Numbered from the stretch's first letter, positions 8,701 to 12,376 are shown. The stretch is DNA of 12,376 nucleotides from Baffinella frigidus (GCA_026770585.1 MU646377.1:415850-428225); one strand, 5' to 3'. Numbers and translations: made by a program. Notes: generated by a model not told the origin, from the sequence alone.

Positions 8701-11073
8701 GACGCGTGTGCGCTGCTGCGGCAGTACGCGTGCACGTTGGTTTCTCTCTCTGCACTGAGCCTGAGATCTCCTCATGAAACCCTCAGCCCTGAACACTGAA
8801 CCCTCAACACTAACACTGAACACTAAACCCTGATCACCTGGACACTCAAACCTGAACACCCTGAACACTAAACCCTGACCACCCTCAACCCTCAACAATA
8901 AGCACTCAAACGCTGAACCCCAAACAGGACGCGTGCGCGCTGATGCGGCGGCAGGCAGCGCTCCTGCACGATCTGACGTTCGCGACCACCGAGGAGCGCA
9001 CCGCGACGCTCGCGTCTCTTGACGAGGCGGGCGTCTCAAGGTCATTCCGATACCCGAAATGTTGTACCCGGAACACGGAACCCGGAACCCGAAACCCGAG
9101 ACCCGGAAATCCGGAACTCGCGACCGCCGAGGAGCGCGCTGCGACGCTCGCTCTCGATGAGGCGGGCGTGTCGAGGTTGGTACCCGAAATGTTGTACCCG
9201 AAATTTTGTACCATAAATGTTGTACCCGAAATGCTGGACCCGGAACACGCAACACGCAACATGGAATGCTGGACCCGCAACGAGGAAACCCGGAATCCGG
9301 AACCCGAAACCCGAAACGCTGAAGCCGGGACCCGAAACAGGAAGAAAGCGCACACCATCACGGATCGCGCGTTCCTCACGGCAAGCCCCGACCCAACCCT
9401 AAACCCTAAACCCTAAACCCCAAACCTCAAACGCTAAACGCTCAACCCGAGAATCAAACCCCTAAACCTTAAACCCTAACCGTGAACCCGAAACCCGAAA
9501 CCTGAAACCCGAAACCCGAAACCCACCCCTCCCTTGTTGGCCCGCACAACCCCGTCTCCTCTCCCGTAAATCCTCAACCATATGCCATAAACCATCAACT
9601 CTAAACCCAAACCCCCAAACCCTAAACCCGAAACCCTGAAGCAGGTGCGGGCGGTGCACCAGCTCAACGAGATTGTGCACCAGCAGGACTTCAAACCCTC
9701 CGACCTGTAACCCCCACACCCTAAGAGCTTTGGGGAATTGAAGGCGCTCAATCCCACACCCTGAACGCTACACCCTAACCCCTAACCCCTAACCCCTAAC
9801 CCCTAACCCCTAACCCCTAGCCCCTAAACCCTGAACCCTAAACCTTAAATCCTGAACCCTAAACCCTAAACCCTAAAACTAAACCTAAACCCTCTCCACC
9901 CTTCTAGGATTTCAGTGATATGCAAAGCGCTCCAGTGCCTTGGCGTTTGGGGGTTTGGGATTCCAGGGTCCAATTTTTTATTGAAACCCCAAACCCCTAA
10001 ACCCTAAATTCTACCTGAACTTTAGACCCTCTGGCCTGGCAGGATTTCGGTCATGTGGAAAGCGCACCAGCGCCTCGACCAAAACTTCCAACGACTTGAT
10101 CAGGTCTAGGGTTTAGGGTTTAGGGTTTAGGGTTAGACGTGGAGACTGTAAAATTACATTTATGATACATTCCTGTCCTGGTACTCGACCAAAACTTCCA
10201 ACGACTTGATCAGGTCCGTGTCAGGGTCGTGACTCGCTGCGTCGCGTCCGTGTTGTACCAGGAAAGGGCTGTACATGTAGTTTTACAGTCGCTACATCTA
10301 TTGTACATTTCTTTCCTGGTACAAAACCTATAAACATATGACGCGAACGCGGGAACGCGTCTGGCGGGGAGCGTCGTCGACGCAAGTGGGGCACACACTT
10401 TCATCTCCACAAAAGTATTAATTAATTGCTTTTGGCGCAACGAAATTTACTACACAAATGCTCTACTATTACTTTTATGAGCAAATCGTGTAGTAACTTT
10501 CGTTGCCCCAAAGCTATTAATGAATACTTTTATGGAGATTAACTTGTGTTACAGTAACGCGTTCGCGGAGTTGCCGAGGCGGGTCTGTCTTGAGGCTCAT
10601 ACGTTTGTGGACCACTCCTCTCCAGGATTGAGAGTACCAAAGAAGACAAAGATTCGCCGATCCGCAATTTGACCATCTTTCTTCACCCTAAAATTCGTGG
10701 AGTAAGTTGACCGTCGTTTCTCCCCACACCTGGCAGACGATAGCGAGCTAAAGAAGCGGCTCCCCGCATCACAGCACCTCGTCGTGATGCCCTCTGTGCC
10801 CGCGCTTCCCCCTCCATCAACCGCGCTTCCCCCTCCCGAAACGGAGCGAGCCAGAAACCCAATACCAGCGTTTGTCGGAACCATTCCTATCGATGCCATC
10901 AAGCGGCCTTTCTACCGAACCACTTAGCGTCTTCTCTCCCCCCTGGCAGGCGATAGCAAACGCGGAGAAGCGGCTCCCCGTGAGCGTGGTCGACGGGTGG
11001 CGGCAGGCGTGTTCTGCGGGAGACACTTGCATGATCTGCCTCCTCGAGCTGGTTGCGAGCCCTCCCCAAACAC

Positions 11074-11147
<74 letters not shown>

Positions 11148-12376
11148 AAACACAACACGCAAAACACAATACACAGACCTAAACCTTATCCCGAACCCTA
11201 AACCCTATACCCTATACCCTATACCCTATACCCTAAACCTCATCCCCAAACCCCTAACCCCAAACCCCAAACCCCAAACCCCAACCTCCAACCCCCAAAC
11301 CCCAAACCCCAAACCCTAAAACCCAAACCCCAAACCCAGGAGGTGGGCAGTTCCTGCATCGCGCTGCCCTGCTCCCACAAGTTCCACGGAGACGTAACCC
11401 CCCCCCCTCCCATGGGAAAAGAAATCCCCACTCCCGATGGGGAAAGTACCCCCCCCCTCAACATGACTTAGTGGGTGTGAACAAACACATGATGCATTTG
11501 AGGGGGGCGCGAAGTTTACTGAGGAAGGACCATGGATGCTAAACCCTAATCGCCTACTCCCTTCCACGTCCTGCCCACGGGTGCGAGTCGTGCTTGAGAG
11601 TTTAGCGTCTGAGCTTCAGGGTTTAGGGTTGCCGGTTGTGGGGGGGCAGGTAGATGTGAGGGCTTAGGGTTTGGGGTGTGGGGTGGGCGGTTCGTGCATC
11701 GCGCTGCCCTGCCCCCACAAGTTCCAGCCAGATGTGCGGCCTGTCTCGTCCAAGGGAAACGGTCCTGCTCAGCCTCCGCGGGGGGGCATGCATGGCGGGC
11801 GTGTCGGTGTTGCTGAATGGTCTCTCTCTCTCTGGCAGTGCGCGGCATTCTGGCTGCACGGGCACAGTACCTGCCCCAACTGCCGCCAAAACCTCGTGCC
11901 TGAAGAGGTCCCGCCCAACCCACAAACCCCCGCTCAGGGCTCAGGGTGCAGGGTTAAGGGTTTGCGGTGTAGGGTGCCCCAAATGCCGCCAGAACCTCGT
12001 ACCAGAGGAGGTCAATGTACGCCCGAACCGTACACCCCGAACCCCTGAACCCTGAAACCCCAACCCCCGAAACCCTAAACCCGAAACCCGAAACCCGAAA
12101 CCTGAAACCCCAACCACTAAATCAATAAACCGTAAGCCCTAAACTCTAATCCCTAAACCCTACACCCCTCCACCCCTACATCCCAAACCCTACACCCCTA
12201 CACCCCTACACCCCTACACCCCTACACCCCTACACCCCACACACCCCACACCACAAACTCCAAACCTCAAACACCAAACCCCAAACCCCGAAGCAGGCCG
12301 CAGCCCCCGCCGCGGGCGGCCTGAGCGGGGAACTCCTGGCAGACGCATCCTCCTCGGAGGCAAAACCCGAGGCGGG
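2400..12376 (+). CDS. Gene 2: spliced RING-H2 finger protein, probable E3 ubiquitin ligase; partial at right edge
   Basis: Eighteen exons can be joined with agreeing phase: 2400-2741, 3089-3184, 3910-4089, 4290-4336, 4658-4685, 4906-4947, 5176-5262, 6416-6489, 7442-7505, 8043-8117, 8928-9040, 9341-9380, 9645-9706, 10043-10103, 10950-11051, 11340-11393, 11839-11907, 12297-end. By this model residues 1-114 are acidic, about 147-206 are Pro/Gly-rich, about 207-275 may be a small beta-barrel, about 300-450 are helical, and 464-504 form a RING-H2 finger with ligands C464, C467, C482, H484, H487, C490, C501, C504. The spacing C-x2-C-x14-C-x-H-x2-H-x2-C-x10-C-x2-C is canonical. RING-H2 proteins usually bind an E2 enzyme and promote ubiquitin transfer; substrate and location are unknown. 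No known family fits the N-terminal part. It could instead be two or three genes: ATG at 3083 and stops at 2757 or 9708 are the break points to test. Confidence 0.55.
2742..3088 (+). other. Intron 1 of gene 2 (inferred)
   Basis: Its first 200 bases are unique, non-repetitive sequence without a convincing coding frame. From about 2990 it becomes CCCCAAC/CCCCAAA heptamer repeat up to the CATGCAG acceptor. An ATG at 3083 directly before that acceptor would let a separate gene begin MQVGDIVIPG. Confidence 0.4.
3089..3184 (+). CDS. Gene 2 exon 2
   Basis: 32 codons, phase 0 on both sides, acceptor GCAG, donor GTTGGT. Starts VGDIVIPGMGEETHL and ends in an Ala/Glu-rich stretch. A copy of its last 20 or so bases with a GTTTGT donor-like end sits at 3229-3252. 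Confidence 0.5.
3229..3252 (+). pseudogene. Copy of the 3' edge of gene 2 exon 2
   Basis: GCCGGCCGTCGCTGCGGGAC followed by GGTTTGTTTG mirrors the exon end and donor at 3163-3194. The one-base loss before the donor shifts the frame. Downstream (3253-3380) is TTGGTTGTTGGTTA-type sequence and then G-rich telomere-like repeat. Confidence 0.45.
3443..3681. mobile_element. Foldback (MITE-like) element with about 100-bp inverted arms
   Basis: Left arm 3443-3542 and right arm 3581-3681 are inverted repeats. The inner 45 bases (3498-3542 against 3581-3626) match almost perfectly and the outer parts are diverged. Similarity may continue outwards to about 3410 and 3705. The 38-base loop has no coding signal. 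The right arm's outer part, read in reverse (TTACTACACAGATGCTTTAC), matches the element at 10402-10541, so this is a family. It lies in the intron before gene 2 exon 3. Confidence 0.7.
3770..3800 (+). pseudogene. Copy of the 5' edge of gene 2 exon 3
   Basis: Behind a pyrimidine-rich acceptor (ctctctccccggggtag) the sequence encodes VAAAD, as the true exon does, then diverges (STLGSSREATG). It is either a decayed copy or an alternative exon; it lies about 140 bases upstream of the intact one. Confidence 0.45.
3910..4089 (+). CDS. Gene 2 exon 3: Pro/Gly-rich linker and conserved-looking segment
   Basis: 60 codons from acceptor GTCAG to a GT at 4090, phase 0. VAAADGDAAPALPPAPAPPG is followed by GEEQDG and then GRPKYSLDILREEQ, which looks like structured sequence. 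A GC after REEQ (4057-4058) is an alternative donor in the same phase. Beyond 4090 the frame enters repeat. Confidence 0.48.
4100..4657. repeat. Degenerate CCCTAAA-type heptamer tracts in introns
   Basis: Plus-strand C-rich heptamers (CCCTAAA, CCCTAAT, CCCGAAA, CCCCAAA, CACCAAA) fill most of the sequence outside exon 4. An exact four-unit CCCTAAA run is at 4384-4413. About 130 bases of unique sequence at 4425-4540 show no convincing coding frame. Confidence 0.7.
4290..4336 (+). CDS. Gene 2 exon 4
   Basis: Acceptor AAGCAG, donor GTACGT. 15 codons plus two bases: DELGNTVLIGRHAAY and a split Gly. The next exon supplies the missing G in frame, which supports both. The donor is the strongest in this part of the gene. 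Confidence 0.5.
4658..4685 (+). CDS. Gene 2 exon 5 (very short)
   Basis: Acceptor ACCAG. One base completes Gly, then DHQTCQLKL to a GTGCGG donor at 4686. A GC donor at 4704 would extend it in the same phase by VREAGK. Either way it joins VIVHYSDGE in frame. Confidence 0.42.
4700..5170. repeat. CCCCAAA/CCCTAAA heptamer tracts flanking exon 6
   Basis: The introns on both sides of exon 6 are almost wholly C-rich heptamers with CCCCAAA dominant at 4783-4860. A short unique stretch at 5000-5075 carries no recognisable signal. Confidence 0.7.
4906..4947 (+). CDS. Gene 2 exon 6
   Basis: 14 codons, VIVHYSDGETHCSG, phase 0, acceptor AGCAG, donor GTCATT. The V.V.Y.DG pattern resembles strands of Tudor or Agenet barrels, but a match this short is weak. 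Confidence 0.5.
5176..5262 (+). CDS. Gene 2 exon 7 (first unit of a duplicated array)
   Basis: 29 codons from acceptor TACAG to GT at 5263, phase 0: EVDAKQRRIVGT, then VNQLVAGEEGFWAARAE. The GAG/GTC end is retained in every downstream copy. That conserved junction is why I place the donor there although the frame stays open for another 40 codons. Confidence 0.5.
5212..6001 (+). repeat. Five-unit tandem array of exon 7 fragment plus AT-rich spacer
   Basis: Copies of the last 51 coding bases of exon 7 lie at 5212-5262, 5388-5438, 5616-5666, 5792-5843 (one extra base, in-frame TAG) and about 5976-6001 (truncated), spaced roughly 160 to 230 bases apart. The spacers repeat GTGGTACTGTTTTACAATGT, near-palindromic TTTTACAATGTAAAA and GTGCGAGCTGGTAC. 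Copies decay from left to right. The same spacer motif occurs inverted at 6572-6624. Confidence 0.75.
6013..6125. repeat. TTGAC stem-loop element, inverted partner of 7650-7755
   Basis: Perfect 12-base arms CTAAAGTTGACA (6032-6043) and TGTCAACTTTAG (6066-6077) enclose a 22-base loop. A GAGCCCGGGCTC palindrome follows. The same blocks in reverse order and orientation occur at 7650-7755. Confidence 0.6.
6267..6290 (+). pseudogene. Copy of the 5' edge of gene 2 exon 8
   Basis: A textbook acceptor (ctccccttcctctctccccag) is followed by codons for VSHTFTLT, matching VTHTFTLA of the true exon 150 bases downstream, then it runs out into repeat. Confidence 0.5.
6416..6489 (+). CDS. Gene 2 exon 8
   Basis: Acceptor CTCCAG, donor GTGCGA at 6490. 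24 codons plus two bases: VTHTFTLAVAPSSAKERRLR, then AEMG and a split Gly completed by the next exon. Basic, probably helical at its end. Confidence 0.5.
6676..6728 (+). pseudogene. Copy of the 3' part of gene 2 exon 8
   Basis: Encodes AVAATSPKERRLRAEMG plus two bases before the same GTGCGA donor. Frame and donor are kept, and two of the changes (CTG to CTC, GCG to GCT) are synonymous. No acceptor is near, so it is probably a dead or unused copy. Confidence 0.5.
6844..6867. repeat. TTC microsatellite
   Basis: About eight tandem TTC units in an intron. Confidence 0.85.
7442..7505 (+). CDS. Gene 2 exon 9
   Basis: Acceptor CGCAG; one base completes Gly, then 21 codons LRETRLIALLDFLAKASKNM and Q, ending at donor GTCCTA. 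Strongly helical. Phase agrees with both neighbours. Confidence 0.52.
7529..7646. mobile_element. Small foldback element
   Basis: Perfect 14-base inverted ends ACCACTCAGAAGGC (7529-7542) and GCCTTCTGAGTGGT (7633-7646). Its interior (GATATCCGGGGGTTACGTGAC) repeats part of the palindrome region at 7048-7068. No coding capacity. Confidence 0.55.
7695..7880. mobile_element. Foldback element with an exon 9 fragment in its loop
   Basis: Inverted arms 7695-7763 and 7812-7880, 69 bases each, match at about nine positions in ten. The 48-base loop holds a diverged copy of the 3' end of gene 2 exon 9 with its donor (GCGCTCCTCTCCAAGGC then AAGCAG and GTCCTAG; 7773-7815). The arms share sequence with the TTGAC element at 6013-6077. 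Confidence 0.65.
7773..7808 (+). pseudogene. Copy of the 3' edge of gene 2 exon 9
   Basis: Encodes VALLSKARKIKQ against IALLDFLAKASKNMQ, shortened in the middle, followed by the same GTCCTAGCT donor sequence. It lies in a foldback loop. Confidence 0.5.
8043..8117 (+). CDS. Gene 2 exon 10, first of a duplicated pair
   Basis: 25 codons, phase 0 on both sides, acceptor CTCAG, donor GTCAGC: MAKLGLDAMSMLPSELLQDT then LNLAE. A same-length partner is at 8269-8343. The ATG at 8043 could in principle be a start codon, but the acceptor before it fits the exon series. Confidence 0.52.
8158..8275. repeat. GGCCCGCCTCGGGACAG minisatellite
   Basis: About five imperfect units of AGGCCCGCCTCGGGACAGAC. The last unit supplies the AG acceptor of alternative exon 10. 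Inverted units occur at 8570-8700. Confidence 0.65.
8269..8343 (+). CDS. Alternative exon 10 (same length and phase)
   Basis: Acceptor GACAG, donor GTCAGC, 25 codons: QGPLVMDAMAMLSSELLQDT then LNLAE. Over the 19 codons from GACGCG to GAG it differs from exon 10 at five bases, three of them synonymous. It keeps frame, length and both splice sites, so use as an alternative exon or as an extra in-frame exon is plausible. No transcript evidence. Confidence 0.42.
8474..8519. pseudogene. Copy of gene 2 exon 11 with internal inversion
   Basis: CAG plus GACGCGTGGGCG (8474-8485) matches the exon 11 start in direct orientation. The next 34 bases (8486-8519) match the following part of exon 11 in reverse complement. 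It cannot encode the exon product on either strand. Confidence 0.6.
8570..8700. repeat. CTGTCCTGAGGCGGGCCT minisatellite (inverted)
   Basis: About six imperfect units, reverse complement of the array at 8158-8275. It ends in GTCGGCAG, which serves as the acceptor of the exon 11 fragment at 8701. Confidence 0.65.
8701..8735 (+). pseudogene. Copy of the 5' part of gene 2 exon 11
   Basis: Encodes DACALLRQYAC after a CAG acceptor, against DACALMRRQAA in the true exon, then GTTGGT which could act as a donor. It diverges after about eight codons. Confidence 0.45.
8740..8925. repeat. Degenerate CCCTGAA/CACTGAA tract
   Basis: Loose repeats of ACCCTGAACACTAA type lead into the acceptor of exon 11. 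No coding frame. Confidence 0.6.
8928..9040 (+). CDS. Gene 2 exon 11
   Basis: Acceptor AACAG. 37 codons plus two bases: DACALMRRQAALLHDLTFAT, TEERTATLASLDEAGVS, then AG split before donor GTCATT. Probably helical. A GT eight bases earlier (9033) would end it in phase 0 but breaks the join to exon 12. Confidence 0.52.
9117..9175 (+). pseudogene. Copy of the 3' part of gene 2 exon 11
   Basis: Encodes LATAEERAATLALDEAGVS plus two bases and a GTTGGT donor. Relative to the exon it lacks exactly one codon, so frame is kept. No acceptor directly in front. Confidence 0.5.
9180..9340. repeat. CCCGAAA/CCCGGAA and GTACCCGAAATGTT repeats
   Basis: Repeated TTGTACCCGAAATGTTGTAC blocks (also at 9050-9068) and CCCGGAA heptamers precede exon 12. 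Confidence 0.65.
9341..9380 (+). CDS. Gene 2 exon 12 (13 codons, GC donor)
   Basis: Acceptor AACAG; one base completes Arg, then KKAHTITDRAFLT to a GCAAGC donor at 9381. GCAAG is the usual GC-type donor form. The phases of exons 11 and 13 both require this reading, which is the main support. Confidence 0.42.
9381..9644. repeat. CCCTAAA/CCCGAAA heptamer tracts
   Basis: The intron is almost wholly heptamers, apart from about 70 bases at 9528-9600 of non-repetitive C-rich sequence. Confidence 0.7.
9645..9706 (+). CDS. Gene 2 exon 13
   Basis: Acceptor AAGCAG. 20 codons VRAVHQLNEIVHQQDFKPSD and two bases of Leu before donor GTAACC. Reading on gives CTG TAA, a stop at 9708-9710, so this could also be the end of a gene. 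Joining to exon 14 restores Leu and keeps a helical sequence open. Confidence 0.5.
9756..9900. repeat. CCCCTAA and CCCTAAA arrays
   Basis: A run of near-perfect CCCCTAA units (9774-9825) passes into CCCTGAA/CCCTAAA units. Many contain CTAAC, which fits a branch-point consensus. Confidence 0.75.
9908..9941 (+). pseudogene. Copy of the 5' edge of gene 2 exon 14
   Basis: Acceptor TTCTAG, then codons for ISVICKALQCL against ISVMWKAHQRL in the true exon. It lacks the rest of the exon. Confidence 0.5.
10043..10103 (+). CDS. Gene 2 exon 14
   Basis: Acceptor TGGCAG; one base completes Leu, then 20 codons ISVMWKAHQRLDQNFQRLDQ, donor GTCTAG. Heptad-like and probably helical, running straight into the pre-RING helix of the next exon in phase 0. 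Confidence 0.52.
10104..10183. repeat. TTTAGGG tract and half foldback between duplicated exon ends
   Basis: Four exact TAGGGTT units (10107-10135), then about 40 bases (10144-10183) matching one arm of the palindromic element at 10253-10324. Confidence 0.6.
10184..10213 (+). pseudogene. Exact copy of the 3' end of gene 2 exon 14
   Basis: The last 30 coding bases (LDQNFQRLDQ) and the GTC of the donor are repeated without change 110 bases downstream, this time followed by GTCCGTG, a better donor. Either could serve, but only with exclusion of the sequence between them, which contains telomere repeat. Confidence 0.6.
10253..10324. mobile_element. Short palindromic element with TTGTACCAGGAAA ends
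   Basis: TTGTACCAGGAAAG (10253 on) and CTTTCCTGGTACAA (ending 10324) are inverted ends. Internal TGTACA motifs also pair imperfectly. Too small to encode protein. Confidence 0.6.
10402..10541. mobile_element. Foldback (MITE-like) element, same family as 3443-3681
   Basis: Nearly the whole 140 bases form imperfect inverted arms: ATCTCCACAAAAGTATTAAT at the left against ATGAATACTTTTATGGAGAT at the right, and GGCGCAACGAAATTTACTAC against GTAGTAACTTTCGTTGCCCC inside. The GCAACGAA..TTACTACAC and ATGCT.TACTA motifs are shared with the element near 3443-3681. Confidence 0.65.
10626..10701 (+). CDS. Possible extra exon, not in the main model
   Basis: Acceptor CTCTCCAG and a consensus GTAAGT donor bound an open frame reading IESTKEDKDSPIRNLTIFLH then PKIRG. 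It needs a phase 2 predecessor, whereas exon 14 ends in phase 0, so it does not fit. It may belong to an alternative transcript or be a chance open stretch. Confidence 0.25.
10737..10770 (+). pseudogene. Broken copy of gene 2 exon 15 start
   Basis: After CTGGCAG the sequence ACGATAGCGAGCTAAAGAAG resembles the exon 15 start but has lost one base and carries an in-frame TAA (10749-10751). Confidence 0.5.
10950..11051 (+). CDS. Gene 2 exon 15: pre-RING helix and first zinc-binding pair
   Basis: 34 codons, phase 0, acceptor CCTGGCAG, donor GTTGCG: AIANAEKRLPVSVVDGWRQA, then CSAGDTCMICLLEL. The CMIC pair (11028-11039) gives RING ligands 1 and 2. CLLEL and the leading helix are typical of RING-H2 proteins. 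Confidence 0.75.
11069..11145. repeat. CA microsatellite
   Basis: About 38 CA units with one interruption (CG at 11077-11078) in the intron between RING exons 15 and 16. Confidence 0.95.
11180..11338. repeat. CCCTATA, CCCTAAA and CCCCAAA arrays
   Basis: Includes five CCCTATA units (about 11203-11235) and then mainly CCCCAAA, running up to the acceptor of exon 16. Confidence 0.75.
11340..11393 (+). CDS. Gene 2 exon 16: central RING ligands
   Basis: 18 codons, phase 0, acceptor ACCCAG, donor GTAACC: EVGSSCIALPCSHKFHGD. Cys of LPC (11370-11372), His of SH (11376-11378) and His of FH (11385-11387) are RING ligands 3 to 5, spaced 14 residues after the exon 15 pair. Confidence 0.78.
11394..11682. 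other. Intron between gene 2 exon 16 and its copy
   Basis: Holds C-runs and a loose foldback: CCCCCCCTCAA (11452-11462) pairs with TTGAGGGGGG (11498-11507). A unique stretch (11510-11610) has no clear coding signal. G-rich telomere-like repeat follows (11615-11682). Confidence 0.4.
11683..11733 (+). pseudogene. Degenerate copy of the central RING exon
   Basis: Encodes VGGSCIALPCPHKFQPD, an in-frame copy of exon 16 with a GT (11734) at the matching donor position. The fifth zinc ligand is lost: CAC to CAG changes His to Gln (11725-11727). No AG acceptor abuts it; the nearest is TAG about 24 bases upstream, in repeat. Probably unused; if used in place of exon 16 the finger would miss one ligand. 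Confidence 0.6.
11839..11907 (+). CDS. Gene 2 exon 17: last RING ligands
   Basis: 23 codons, phase 0, strong acceptor (tctctctctctggcag), donor GTCCCG: CAAFWLHGHSTCPNCRQNLV then PEE. The first Cys is ligand 6, and the CPNC pair (11872-11883) gives ligands 7 and 8. Trp at the expected place before the last pair is a RING-H2 hallmark. Confidence 0.8.
11975..12010 (+). pseudogene. Copy of the 3' half of gene 2 exon 17
   Basis: 12 codons CPKCRQNLVPEE before a GTCAAT donor. Five base differences from exon 17, four synonymous and one Asn to Lys. The nearest acceptor (TAG at 11970-11972) gives a different phase from the full exon, so it would fit only an alternative splice from inside exon 17. Confidence 0.5.
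12030..12292. repeat. CCCGAAA, CCCTAAA and CCCCTACA arrays
   Basis: C-rich heptamers pass into an eight-base array CCCCTACA (about 12193-12236), then CACACCC and CCCCAAA up to the acceptor of exon 18. Confidence 0.75.
12297..12376 (+). CDS. Gene 2 exon 18, cut by the window edge
   Basis: Acceptor GAAGCAG, phase 0. 26 codons AAAPAAGGLSGELLADASSS, EAKPEA and two further bases to the edge. Low-complexity tail after the RING finger. The stop lies outside the window. Confidence 0.5.

Noticed and set aside
8611-9416. Long overlapping open frames on both strands in the exon 11 region
   Set aside because: They combine exon 11 copies, minisatellite and CCCGAAA repeats. Splice-site and phase evidence supports only 8928-9040 and short copies.
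10597-10902. 101-codon minus-strand open frame
   Set aside because: Overlaps a possible plus-strand exon with a consensus GTAAGT donor and a pseudo-exon. Low-complexity Gly/Ser, no start context or splice support.
11053-11319. Coding of a Thr/His-rich protein across the CA repeat
   Set aside because: Dinucleotide repeats are open in all frames. The tract lies between two exons that together form the RING finger.

Overview
The window looks like nuclear DNA of a microbial eukaryote, most likely an alga or related protist. GC-rich, codon-like islands of 28 to 342 bases are bounded by AG acceptors and GT (occasionally GC) donors. They are separated by introns made largely of degenerate 7-base telomere-like repeats (CCCTAAA, CCCCAAA, CCCGAAA, CCCTACA and others). 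No bacterial operon, rRNA, tRNA or CRISPR array is visible. The species cannot be named from this sequence; the repeat is of the TTTAGGG type found in plants and several algal lineages.

Two divergent spliced genes can be read. Gene 1 (minus strand, about 2265 down to the left edge) begins with a hydrophobic N-terminal segment, then a charged and aromatic-rich region, then several related exons encoding an acidic stretch plus an RDN..NGW...EF..WI.KQ motif. I do not recognise the family. Gene 2 (plus strand, 2400 to beyond 12376) can be stitched from 18 exons whose reading phases agree at every chosen junction, giving about 540 residues so far. It starts with an acidic region, passes through a possible small beta-barrel (Tudor-like, weak) and a helical region, and ends in a clear RING-H2 zinc finger split over three exons (10950-11051, 11340-11393, 11839-11907). 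It is therefore probably an E3 ubiquitin ligase. The alternative is two or more genes, with in-frame stops at 2757-2759 or 9708-9710 if the donors there are not used.

Layout: 1-2265 gene 1; 2266-2399 shared divergent upstream region; 2400-9706 N-terminal and middle exons of gene 2; 10043-11907 pre-RING and RING exons; 12297-end the next exon, cut by the edge. The introns hold foldback (MITE-like) elements at 3443-3681, 7529-7646, 7695-7880, 10253-10324 and 10402-10541, a five-unit exon/spacer array at 5212-6001, minisatellites at 8158-8275 and 8570-8700, and a CA microsatellite at 11069-11145.

The most striking property is that many exons have a full or partial copy of themselves in a neighbouring intron, usually keeping the exon edge and its splice site. 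Some copies have the same length and phase and differ mainly at synonymous sites (8269-8343, 11975-12010). Others are visibly broken: a lost zinc ligand at 11725-11727, a stop at 10749-10751, an internal inversion at 8486-8519. One lies in the loop of a foldback element. All splice sites here are inferred by eye; no transcript evidence was available.
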